From contig JARVLF010000003.1 of the NCBI GenBank assembly GCA_030849465.1, positions 434,001 to 498,000 on the forward strand: 64,000 nucleotides of DNA, written 5' to 3'. The notes beneath the pieces are model-generated. The model had not been told where the DNA came from. It saw nothing but the letters and a program-made list of their open reading frames with translations, and ran no database searches. The translations under genes were made by a program, and so were the position numbers. This document shows, in pieces, positions 39,959-48,934 of this stretch (its first letter is position 1; the number at the start of each line of letters is the position of its first letter). The stretch is from Moesziomyces globuligerus. Lineage: Eukaryota > Basidiomycota > Ustilaginomycetes > Ustilaginales > Ustilaginaceae.

Positions 39959-40704
39959 GTTGGCAAGTTGATGGCTTTGCTGTTGGGGTTCTTGGGGACC
40001 TGGTGTCTTGCTTGTTGTTGAGTCTGGCGCTTTTGCAAGGACGAAGATGGTGGTGGGATAGAAAGGGGCGAAAGCGATGCGCAGCTTATCTCAAGTCTGG
40101 CTTGGTGCGGGGAGTGCTGGCCTCATGGCAGTGCAACCCGCGGTCCCGTGTGAAATGGGCTGGCTGTCAACGTATCAGCTGCCCGCCCATGTGGAGGGTT
40201 GGCGGTGCAGCATGCAACACAGCAACGGCGATTTTTAGCAACATCAACGTTGAGCGTCGTACGTCATTCGACACGAAGCGGATCGTATTTTTCTACAGTG
40301 TCAGACTTCGGATCTAACATCTTTGAATCGATAAATCGAGCAAAAGCCGCATGGCCCGTTGGATGGCCTCAGACGGCTTTGTAGCTGGGCGAGCTCCCCC
40401 ACGCCGTGTTTCCGTCCAGTTGAGCACCAGCAAAGTCAAAGTGGGGTGCGCTGCGGAACTCCATGGGCGTATCCGTGCTTGTGTTGGGGCCAACACTTGG
40501 GACCCTTAGGGCTGTTACTCCCTCCAACTTTCCGCCGGTGACTCCGTCTCAGGCGATACCAGGACATAGACAAGACACGTCGCTATCATCGCAGACTCAG
40601 CGGTAGCTACCAACTCACCCAGCGTTCCCGCACGCTCAGAACCACTCTTTGACTTCTGCAAGATATCGACCGCTTTTCCCGCTGCATGACGGCGCCTCGC
40701 GATC

Positions 40705-40710
40705 TATAAA
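40705..40710 (+). promoter_or_regulatory. TATA box of the methyltransferase gene
   Basis: TATAAA, 53 bp before the first ATG (40758) and 182 bp before the second in-frame ATG (40887). Confidence 0.5.
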
Positions 40711-40757
40711 GTTGCTCCACTCGCAGAGCATACTGTAGCATCGGCAGACAACAGCAC

Positions 40758-41840
40758 ATGACGACGCAGATCACGCGACACTTCTTTTTCTCATCCCATA
40801 GCATTACAAGAGCCTCAAGCGCGCTGCAAGCCAAAGCAGTTCGGACGAGTACACCGGCGACACTCGCTAGGACTTTGAACGTCAACATGTCGAGCGTTGC
40901 GCCGACCACCTCGGGCCCCGGCGGTTCGGCCATGCACAAGATCGCGCGAAACGGCTTCGACTCGTCCGGCGGATCGGGTCTCTACGATCGTGCTCGGCCC
41001 TCGTACCCGCCTGCGGCGATCTCGACCATCATCGCAGAGGCTACCAACGCTGCCGCTCCTTCGCCGTTGCGCATCGTCGAGCTCGGGGCTGGCACGGGTA
41101 TCGCCACCCGCATGCTTCTCTCTGCAGCCACCTCGCCCGCTGCTGACGGCACACCGCCGCCGGGAGTCGCTTCGCTCGCCGCCATCGAGCCCTCCCAGGG
41201 CATGCGCTCTCACTTCAACTCGGCCATCGCCTCGGGACCCAACTCGCTCAAGCAACACATGCAGGATCAGGGTCTGCTCTCGCCTCAAGCCTCCATCACC
41301 ATCGAAGACGGTGCCTTCGAGAAGTTCGAAGCGGGCGAGGGCAACGATGCTGTGGTGGTGGCCCAGGCATGGCATTGGTGTCAGGATTGGGACCTGGCTT
41401 TGCAACAGGCCGCCAACGCGCTCCGCTCCAAGGGCATCCTGGCGCTCATCTGGAACTTGGAAGACCGCGAAGCCGCACCTTGGGTGGCACACATTCGCAA
41501 TCTGTACGAACAGTACGAGGACAATACCCCTCAGTACAGACACATGTACTGGCATGCCATGTACAAGGCACCCACCCTCGCCGGCCACTTTGCCGCCGAC
41601 GAACCCCGCCATTACCACCGCACCATCCCCACCACCCTCCAGGGCGTCATCGACCGCGTCCTCTCCAAATCCTACATCTCCGTCCTCCCGCAGGACAAGC
41701 AGGATCAGCTCGCGAAAGACATCTCGGACTACCTCAACACCACTTCGGATGACGAGCTCGGTCGCAAGTGGATCGACAAACAGAATGGCATCTGGGAATA
41801 TCCCTACCGCACCGACCTCTTCATTTTCCGCCGCTCCTGA
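40758..41840 (+). CDS. Class I SAM-dependent methyltransferase
   Basis: 360 residues. Motif I is RIVELGAGTGIATRMLL (about 114-130), the acidic motif II is AAIEPSQGM, and a Methyltransf_11-like fold contains GNDAVVVAQAWHWCQDWD and LALIWNLEDREAAPWV. This matches the fungal/bacterial 'methyltransferase domain' family related to Tmt1/UbiE-type enzymes; the substrate is not deducible. The first 43 residues are rich in Arg, Ser and Thr with no acidic residue, and look like a mitochondrial presequence. A second ATG at residue 44 would give a cytosolic form. Confidence 0.8.
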   Translation: MTTQITRHFFFSSHSITRASSALQAKAVRTSTPATLARTLNVNMSSVAPTTSGPGGSAMHKIARNGFDSSGGSGLYDRARPSYPPAAISTIIAEATNAAAPSPLRIVELGAGTGIATRMLLSAATSPAADGTPPPGVASLAAIEPSQGMRSHFNSAIASGPNSLKQHMQDQGLLSPQASITIEDGAFEKFEAGEGNDAVVVAQAWHWCQDWDLALQQAANALRSKGILALIWNLEDREAAPWVAHIRNLYEQYEDNTPQYRHMYWHAMYKAPTLAGHFAADEPRHYHRTIPTTLQGVIDRVLSKSYISVLPQDKQDQLAKDISDYLNTTSDDELGRKWIDKQNGIWEYPYRTDLFIFRRS

Positions 41841-42379
41841 GCACGCTTCGTGCTCCATGCGCTGCCCTACAAATTTTATCATACGCTCCGACCTCCTAAA
41901 CGAGCTAGACAAATGAAACGCTTTGAAATCTTCCAGGGAGCTCGCACTCTGGGCCTCGTGAAGTGCCCACCATTCGGTTCTCTTCAACATCGAACCTGGT
42001 GCAGCAACCAGTTGCTGAAAGCCGACGGCCGAATTGACGTGGGTTCGAGTGGCGCACTGCTACTCTGAGCGCTCTGACTTTTGGGAGGACCAGAATCGAG
42101 TAAAGCGCGGCTCGAACCTCTTCTTTGGCGCGGGGCGATGTGCAAATGAAATGCCGCTCGGCGGAGCATCTGACCCTTTCCGCTTGACTCTCGATGAGGC
42201 GCCAGCGGCGGCTTGGTCCACGTTGGGCTGTGCAGCCAGCATTCGGTGGGACTTGTGGCGCAAGCTGACCCACCTCGTCAGGAGCGGTAGTCAAATGAGA
42301 TAGCGTCGAGGCGCTGCTAGCCCCTGGTTGGTGGGCCCACTGAGTCCCACGACCTCGTCATGGAGCGAGTTCCTTTATC
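41841..42379. other. Intergenic
   Basis: 539 bases between two plus-strand genes; promoter of the glycosyltransferase gene. No supported ORF. Confidence 0.4.
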
Positions 42380-44104
42380 ATGACAGACAGCTTCTGTACA
42401 TCTTCTATCCAAACAGCACTCTTCACAAGCATGTCGGCCTACCAACGTAAGGAAGGCGGGCGAAATCCGCACGTTGTCGTCGCGTACACGGATGACGACG
42501 GTGACGGCAGCGGCCTAGAGCCTAGCTCGGCGCTGCTTCCACCCAGCCAAAGCCCGATGGCGACATCGGCCAGCAAGCATCAAAAGAGGCGCAGAGGCTG
42601 TCTCAGGCTGGCGGTACTCTTTGCCGCCGTGCTGGGGATGTGCATTGGCGTCTTCGAGCTGCTCTTCCACGGAAAAGAAGCTGAATCGCTTCGGGCAGCG
42701 CAGGATCAGATCGCTCAGCTGAAACACGACCTCGGTCAGCAGATCCAAGGAGGCTACAGCAAGATCCTGGCTGCGACGCATCTCATCTCCACTCCTTCAC
42801 GCGGAGGGCAGGTGCACGAGGAGGCGCAGGACGCGGCGGTGGAGAAGGTCAAGAACAAGTCGGTCATCGTGCTCAAGACAGGTGCGTCGGTGATGTATGA
42901 TCGACTGCCGGTTCAGCTGCTTCTGGCACAGCAGACCATCAGCCCTCACATCCATCTGAGCGGCGAAGCGGGCTACGACGGACCGCGCTTCCTGGTGTAC
43001 TCGGACGCGGAGACGCAGATCGGGTCGTTCCACGTGCACAACGCGCTCGCCAATGTTTCCGACTACGTTGCGCAGCAAAAGGACTTTGCCAAGCAGTACG
43101 GCGAGCTCAACGCGCTGCTGGCCGGAGATGGCTACCGCAAGGTTGGCGACTTTCAGGACGGCTGGACGCTGGACAAGTGGAAGTTTTTATACATGTGGGA
43201 GGATGCGTATCGAAGGCATCCGGATGCCGAGTGGTACATTGGCTACGAGGCCGACACGTACGTGGTGTGGCGGTCTCTGCTCAAGTACCTGGGTACGCAG
43301 GACTCGAGCAAGGAGCAGATGTACGGATTCGCATCCATCCTGACGCGCAACATGGAGCTCTTCGCCAACGGTGGCAGTCCCTACGTCTTTTCGGGTGCTC
43401 TGATGCGCGCGACGTTCGGCAAGACGGAGCACTTTGCATCCAAGTTCGACCGCGATGTCGAGGCGTCGTGCTGCGGCGACGCCGAGCTGACCATCGCCAT
43501 ACGCAAATCTGCCACGCAGCCCATCAAGGATCTGGTCAATACGGGAGCTCGTTTCCAGCTAGAACGCCCGCGCGAGATCACGTTCGACGAGGGCAACTGG
43601 TGTGAGCCCATCTTTGGCTTCCACCACCTCAAGCAGGACGAGGTGCAGTGGATGCGGGATGTGGAGAGCCGAATCCGAGCTGCCAAGCCGGACGATGCGG
43701 CGGTGCTGTACTCGGACGTGTTCAACCTGATCCTGCCGCCCAAGCTGCTAGACGCGGTGGAAGGCGCCGCTGCGGGGAAGAAGCGGAAGAAAGGCGTGGA
43801 GCTCAACCCGACCATGAGGAACTGGGAGGCGTTCGGCAGCGAGGATCGAGGCGTGACCAAGGGCAGCCGCACCAAGTTGGTGGAGCACTGCAAGAAGGAG
43901 TGCATCGAGAGCAAGGGATGCACGACGTGGTTCTGGCTCAAGGTGACGGAAGGCGACCCGGACGGCGACTGCTACCTGCTGCACGATCGGGTGAGGATCG
44001 GCAAGCCGTACGAGGGAACGGGCGCGCGCACGAGCGGCTGGATCGGAGAGCGCGTGCTCGGGTTCAAGAAGAATCACGCTTGCAAAGACCCTCCGAGCGT
44101 ATGA
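42380..44104 (+). CDS. Type II membrane glycosyltransferase (GT31/fringe-like, fungal)
   Basis: 574 residues from the first ATG; an alternative start is M18 (MSAYQRKEGG at 42431). A short cytosolic tail, a single anchor (about 74-96, CLRLAVLFAAVLGMCIGVFELLF) and a lumenal catalytic domain indicate a Golgi enzyme. WKFLYMWEDAYRRHPDAEWY leads to a metal-binding E-A-D (E290-D292 in GYEADTYVVW). GGSPYVFSGALM and CCGDAELTIAIR follow the fungal GT31-like pattern. A C-terminal cysteine-bearing segment (HCKKECIESKGCTTWFWL) resembles a PAN/apple module. Donor and acceptor are unknown. Confidence 0.75.
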   Translation: MTDSFCTSSIQTALFTSMSAYQRKEGGRNPHVVVAYTDDDGDGSGLEPSSALLPPSQSPMATSASKHQKRRRGCLRLAVLFAAVLGMCIGVFELLFHGKEAESLRAAQDQIAQLKHDLGQQIQGGYSKILAATHLISTPSRGGQVHEEAQDAAVEKVKNKSVIVLKTGASVMYDRLPVQLLLAQQTISPHIHLSGEAGYDGPRFLVYSDAETQIGSFHVHNALANVSDYVAQQKDFAKQYGELNALLAGDGYRKVGDFQDGWTLDKWKFLYMWEDAYRRHPDAEWYIGYEADTYVVWRSLLKYLGTQDSSKEQMYGFASILTRNMELFANGGSPYVFSGALMRATFGKTEHFASKFDRDVEASCCGDAELTIAIRKSATQPIKDLVNTGARFQLERPREITFDEGNWCEPIFGFHHLKQDEVQWMRDVESRIRAAKPDDAAVLYSDVFNLILPPKLLDAVEGAAAGKKRKKGVELNPTMRNWEAFGSEDRGVTKGSRTKLVEHCKKECIESKGCTTWFWLKVTEGDPDGDCYLLHDRVRIGKPYEGTGARTSGWIGERVLGFKKNHACKDPPSV

Positions 44105-45344
44105 GGTGCGCAGGCAGCATGCGGTTCTGGCAATGGCAGGCTATTGAAGCATAACCTACTGCAAGGGCTGGTTTGCTGTCGAGCAGTGCGTACTTCCCGA
44201 TGTGAGGGCGGTGAGGGCGGTGTTGAACCCGATTTGTTGCAAAGCTGGGCGATGCGCAAGGACAGGGGGCAGGCTCGGTCTTGGCAGTCGCGCGTCTCGG
44301 CGCTGCAGCCAAGCTCCGACGTTGTCTGGGCAGAGACGCGCCAAGCCTGCCGAGGGGCAGTGCAGCTTTTTTGCTGGGCTGCGCGCGCAGGTTAGCTCGC
44401 ACTCTCGCGGTGGGGATCGTGACTGCAAGTGACAGTACAATAGATTGAAGGCGAGACCCACTCTATCCCGGGCTGCGAGCTGGGAATGGATCCCAGCGAC
44501 CGAGCCGATCGAAGCTCCGAACGGACGTCGGTGCGAGTGACGTGGGATGGAACTCGCAGTCGGGGTGATTTGACAGCCAATCCGTAACTGCCGAATCGGG
44601 AGGTCCGAGGAGCCACGGATCGCCGAAGACGCGTCGCAGCAGCAGCAGCAGCAGTGCTGTACAGTGCTAGAGCGCGAGGTGCGAGCTTAAAGTATGCATG
44701 CACGTCGGAGGCGAGCGCGGAAGCGAGTGCATATTCGCGCAATCACGGCGAAATGCCAGTCTGTTGGCGGCATTGGCGCGTCGGTGAGACGCATGACGCA
44801 TCGCATCTCCATCTCTCCAAAAAAAAATGCCACGCCCTGCAGCGGTATAGCCGAGCAGCGGCGGCATCTGCAGCACAAACGCAGCAGCACGGCGACAGTA
44901 GGCTTGCTCGACTCGCCCGCACATTGCCATTCTTCCAGGCCCTTTTTCGGTTTGCCTTTGTTCGGATGCTGCCGCTTGGAAGCATCGAGCCAAGCTGACG
45001 AGCCAAGCTGACCAAGGTGCCAAAGAAGGCCGTCTAGCGCTTCCCGCCCTTTGCTTGTGCGCCCGGCGCACAACGTCGCCAAGAGTGGCCCCGCACCGCT
45101 TCGATAAGGTCCCATCTTTCAAGCCAAAGATGGGCGGCTCACTCACCATGGATCGCTCAAGCTGTCACCCTCCTTGCCCCTTGGTCCCCTCTTGCCCTCC
45201 TCTCCCTCATCACCATCACGTTGCGTCCTCCTGTTCTCCATAGAGGCTCCTGCTCGCTGCATTTACATGTTGTAGCTTCCTCTCCTTTCGTCTTCCTCAT
45301 TCCAGGGCGCGCTTTCATACAGCCGCCAAAGGTACAAGGCAGCC
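44105..45344. other. Intergenic (1.24 kb) upstream of the fusion gene
   Basis: No credible gene. It includes a (CAG)6 microsatellite, an A-rich run near 44820, and a pyrimidine-rich leader (45160-45340) just before the next ATG, typical of a core promoter/5' UTR here. Confidence 0.4.
44637..44654 (+). repeat. (CAG)6 microsatellite
   Basis: Six tandem CAG units in non-coding sequence. Confidence 0.9.
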
Positions 45345-48300
45345 ATGGTGCTCTCGCTCGTCATCGACGACACCTCGCTCGTCCTCATCCTCGTCCTCGT
45401 CGCCGCGCTCAGCGCCTCCATCTACATCTCTCGCTCCTACCAGCCCCTCATCCACCCGCTCATCCTCACACGACAGGCAGACGTCTCCCAGACCCGACAG
45501 CCCAACGAGTCGGCCATCTACCGCAATGCCAACTCCCCCGCTGGCTTCGACCTCGCTCTGAGGCCCCGTAAGGAGATCAACGACATTGCAGATCTCATCA
45601 AGCACGGCGCAAACGGCTCCGAGCGCAAGTCAACGCGCTCCATCTATACTCACTCCAAGTCCAACGAGCAGGTTGCTGCCGATGCTACCTCGTTCGGAAC
45701 CGGCTTGATCAAGCTCTGTTCCGCCCCCGTCTCGCAGACTGTGCTTGCCGTCGCCGCAGAGACCGACACCTACCAGAGCCTAGTCGCCCTCCTCTCCAAC
45801 TCCCACACCTCGATCAGCTCGCGCTTCAGCACCGTCGTCCTTCCGCCTCACCAGCTGCAGGCCAAAGGCCCCTCTTCCCTCCCGCGTTCCCTCTCCGACC
45901 AAGGCGCTAGGTCTGCCATCGGTGTCTACACCACCGCAAAGTGCATCCGCGCCGTCCTCCAGCTTGCTTTCCTCGACCCCTCGGCGCTCATCATTGTGCC
46001 CGATGCCGATCTCCAAGAGGCCGCCCGCCACGCCGCAGACCATTTCGGCGCATCTCACCGCCTGCGCATCTACGGCTACGATGCTGTCCTCGCAGCCGGC
46101 AGCCCCGGCTCCCTCCTTGGTCCCGAGACCTCGAGCCGTGACCTCGTCGATCACGTCCACTCTCATTACTGGAATGCTTCCTCCTCCCAGTGGCTTGCTG
46201 TCAAGCATCTCCATCTCGTCGCAGGCGTCACCTCCAACCTCGCCGCCTTCCCCGCCGACAAGATCCCCAACACCTCCGACCACATCTTTGTCGAAGCGTG
46301 TGCCTCCCTTGACACGCCCGCATCCCCTCTCATGGCGACGCGCTCGCCCCTAGGCCTCGCTCTCGCTCTCACTGCCCTCTACACCGGTGCCGCCATCACC
46401 GCCGAGCTGCTCACTTCGAGCTATGACGACCCCAACCCGGCCGCATCCACCGCCATGGCCCACGCCAATCCCACCCTCGTCTACGCTTCTGCACCTGCTG
46501 CGTCCTCCCTCGCCTGCGCCTTGGCCTCGTGCGCACGCCGCTCTCCTCTCGCTTCATGGGCTGCCTCCAACAAGCTCTTCACGCTCCGAAACGGCTCCCT
46601 CTCCCGCAACGGCCTCGCCGACAAGCTCGTTTACAACCGCGCCCGTCAGACCATCGGCTGCTCGCGCGTCCGCTCGCTCCTCATCGCAGGTCGCGGCGAC
46701 ACGGTCCCGCAGGCGCTGCTCGACTCGCTGCGCACCCACCTTGGCTGTGCCGTCCTCAACGCGTACGTCCCCAGCCTCGCTGCTGCCGCCGTCACCGCTC
46801 CCGTCAGCGTCTCCCATGCTTTCGACCTGCAGGCCTTCGCCGAGCACGAGACGGCTGGCATGCAGGTGCCCGCGCACGCCGGCCCGCCTTCCGTCGCCGC
46901 CGAGGTCAAGCTGCAGCAGACTCAGATCGCCACCGACGCCGGCTTCACCATCGCTGGCGACAAGCCGGCCGGCCACACTGGCGACCCCATGGGCGAGGTG
47001 CTGGTGCGCGGCAACATTGTCGCGCACGCGAGCGAGACGGAGCCGACGGACGACGAAGCGTGGTGCGCCACGGGCGATCTGGCCGCCTTCCGATCCAACG
47101 GCACGCTGGTGGTGCTGCGCGATGCCGACGAGGCCGACGTGGTCGGCGTGCCTACGCTGAGTGCGCGCAAGCCCGTGCTGCGCCAGCGACGCACGCGCAA
47201 GGCCGCCTCCGCCGCCGCCAGGACGGCGCTGGCTGCTGCGCTCGTTCTGGCGGTCTCGGTCTCGCCGGCGGCGTCGGCGGGCGCGCTGCAGAAGCGCAGC
47301 AGCTCGATCAACAACACGATGAGCGACATGGCCAAGATGGGCATGCTCGTCGGCCAGCGTTCGTCGTGGGAGCAGGGTGTGAGTCAGTCGGCGTTGCTCG
47401 AGCTCGATTTCCCCGGCTGGTCGGTCTTTTCGTCGTCGTCGGGCGGGCCACCGTTCCGACCGGGCCGCGAGCGCAGCGCGGGCTCGCCGCCGAACGAGGT
47501 GATTGCGATGGCGTACCACTCTGCGTCGCGACAGGACATGCAGGGCCGACTGGCGTTCCGCATCACGGGCGACGAGCAGCCGGGCGCCGGCAGCTCGCTC
47601 GACGGCGCCTCGCCCGGCACCGAAGTGCTGCTGGCCGCGTGGCTCGACGGCGAGATCGACCGCAACACGGGTGCGGTCGGCAGCGGCTTCTACAGCGACT
47701 CGGCGCGCAGGACGCTCGACATGGTGATGCGCCGGACACCGCGCTCGCGCGCAGGCGCCATCAGCCACCGCTACACCTACGTGGCGCTGTGGAGCGACGC
47801 CATGTACATGATGCCGCCGTTCCTAGCGTACTACGGCCTGCTGACTCGCAACGACACGCTGCTCCAGACCGCGTACGACCAGATCCGGCTGTACCGCGAT
47901 GGGATGCGACTCACGACGGGCAGCGGTACGAATCTGTGGGGCCACATCTATCAGCCGGACAATCGGACGTGGACCGACGGCGGCGCGTGGGCGACGGGCA
48001 ACGGATGGGCGCTGGCGGGCATGCTGCGCACGCTGGCGACGATCGAGCAGAGCCAGGCGTCGGACCGGATGGTGCAGCAGAAGATGGACCTGGTCGCGTG
48101 GATCAAAGAGGTGCTCGACGCCTCGTATCCGCTGCTCGACGAGCGCGCGCTCCTCTTCCACAACTACATGAACGATACCTCGACCTTTTACGACACGGCC
48201 GGTACGGCGCTCATCGTCTACGCCACGTATAGGCTGGCCGCCATGGTGCCGGGCAATGACCGCTGGATCCCCGAGGCGGAACAGGTGTACCGCTCGTTGG

Positions 48301-48560
48301 CGACGGCGCTCAACCCCATCGGTCAGTTCCGCGACGGCTACCCGGTCGCCGATGTGCTCGCGTTTGTCCGCCAGGGAGAAACCTCGTCCGAGTCGCTCGC
48401 GTTCATGATGCTCATGAACGCCGCAAAGCGCGACTGGCACAACAAGGACGTCGTCCGCGTCACCTACGGCGACTCCCAGTCCAGCCCCGCTCCCAACCGC
48501 TACAGCGCTCCTCGTCTCCTCTTGCTTGCGCCGCTACTGCTTCTTCCGCTTCTGCTCTAG
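45345..48560 (+). CDS. Fusion: degenerate acyl-CoA-synthetase-like domain + six-hairpin glycosidase (GH88/GH105-like), probably GPI-anchored
   Basis: One uninterrupted 1071-codon frame. Residues 8-29 form a membrane anchor. About 50-600 resemble a long-chain acyl-CoA synthetase (FGTGLIKLCSAP; GEVLVRGNIVAHA; WCATGDLAAFRSNGTLVVL), but the AMP-binding TSGTTG-x-PKG loop is absent, so it should be inactive. About 624-645 is a signal-like hydrophobic stretch (ALAAALVLAVSVSPAASAG). About 655-1045 is an (alpha/alpha)6 glycosidase (GMLVGQRSSWEQG; NLWGHIYQPDNRTWTDGGAW; ATGNGWALAGMLRTLA) like unsaturated rhamnogalacturonyl hydrolases. The C-terminus ends in a Leu-rich tail that looks like a GPI signal. 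No ATG lies at the junction. A missed intron or two merged genes is possible. Confidence 0.7.
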   Translation: MVLSLVIDDTSLVLILVLVAALSASIYISRSYQPLIHPLILTRQADVSQTRQPNESAIYRNANSPAGFDLALRPRKEINDIADLIKHGANGSERKSTRSIYTHSKSNEQVAADATSFGTGLIKLCSAPVSQTVLAVAAETDTYQSLVALLSNSHTSISSRFSTVVLPPHQLQAKGPSSLPRSLSDQGARSAIGVYTTAKCIRAVLQLAFLDPSALIIVPDADLQEAARHAADHFGASHRLRIYGYDAVLAAGSPGSLLGPETSSRDLVDHVHSHYWNASSSQWLAVKHLHLVAGVTSNLAAFPADKIPNTSDHIFVEACASLDTPASPLMATRSPLGLALALTALYTGAAITAELLTSSYDDPNPAASTAMAHANPTLVYASAPAASSLACALASCARRSPLASWAASNKLFTLRNGSLSRNGLADKLVYNRARQTIGCSRVRSLLIAGRGDTVPQALLDSLRTHLGCAVLNAYVPSLAAAAVTAPVSVSHAFDLQAFAEHETAGMQVPAHAGPPSVAAEVKLQQTQIATDAGFTIAGDKPAGHTGDPMGEVLVRGNIVAHASETEPTDDEAWCATGDLAAFRSNGTLVVLRDADEADVVGVPTLSARKPVLRQRRTRKAASAAARTALAAALVLAVSVSPAASAGALQKRSSSINNTMSDMAKMGMLVGQRSSWEQGVSQSALLELDFPGWSVFSSSSGGPPFRPGRERSAGSPPNEVIAMAYHSASRQDMQGRLAFRITGDEQPGAGSSLDGASPGTEVLLAAWLDGEIDRNTGAVGSGFYSDSARRTLDMVMRRTPRSRAGAISHRYTYVALWSDAMYMMPPFLAYYGLLTRNDTLLQTAYDQIRLYRDGMRLTTGSGTNLWGHIYQPDNRTWTDGGAWATGNGWALAGMLRTLATIEQSQASDRMVQQKMDLVAWIKEVLDASYPLLDERALLFHNYMNDTSTFYDTAGTALIVYATYRLAAMVPGNDRWIPEAEQVYRSLATALNPIGQFRDGYPVADVLAFVRQGETSSESLAFMMLMNAAKRDWHNKDVVRVTYGDSQSSPAPNRYSAPRLLLLAPLLLLPLLL

Positions 48561-48934
48561 GCGCCATGCTTCGGGCCCGCTTCCGTCCCCGTCCCCGCAG
48601 GGGTCGTGTGTGACGAGGCTGGCCCCTCGCGCCTCGCGCTCATTCTAGACTTTCATTCGCATCTGTGGAATCGTCCGTTTTCGTCTCGTAACCCCGTGTG
48701 ATGGTGTTCTGGGCTTTTGTTTTTCGATGTGCATGCGATTCCCGGTCGACAAGGGTGACAGATAAACAAGAGTGGGGATTGGAAACGGGCATAAGTGCAT
48801 CGAGCAAGATGACCAATACGACATGGACTGGCGTAGGGGTATGAGGCTTCGAGACGATCAAGAGCGACCACGATCCACGTTGGCGCTGCGTAATAGCACG
48901 GTTGTGGGTGGTCTTGCTGGCTAGAGGGGTGGAT
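48561..48934. other. Intergenic between convergent genes
   Basis: 374 bases holding two 3' ends. The minus frames here start without ATG and are spurious. Confidence 0.45.

Larger units (their letters stand above)
37095..40757. other. Gene-poor stretch of 3.7 kb
   Basis: Apart from the candidate short ORF at 39824-39958 I find no gene. ORFs at 38270-38908 and 39206-39563 lack consistent GC3 bias and family motifs. No tRNA, repeat array or transposon ends were recognised by eye. It may hold long regulatory sequence or a non-coding transcript that cannot be seen from sequence alone. Confidence 0.4.
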
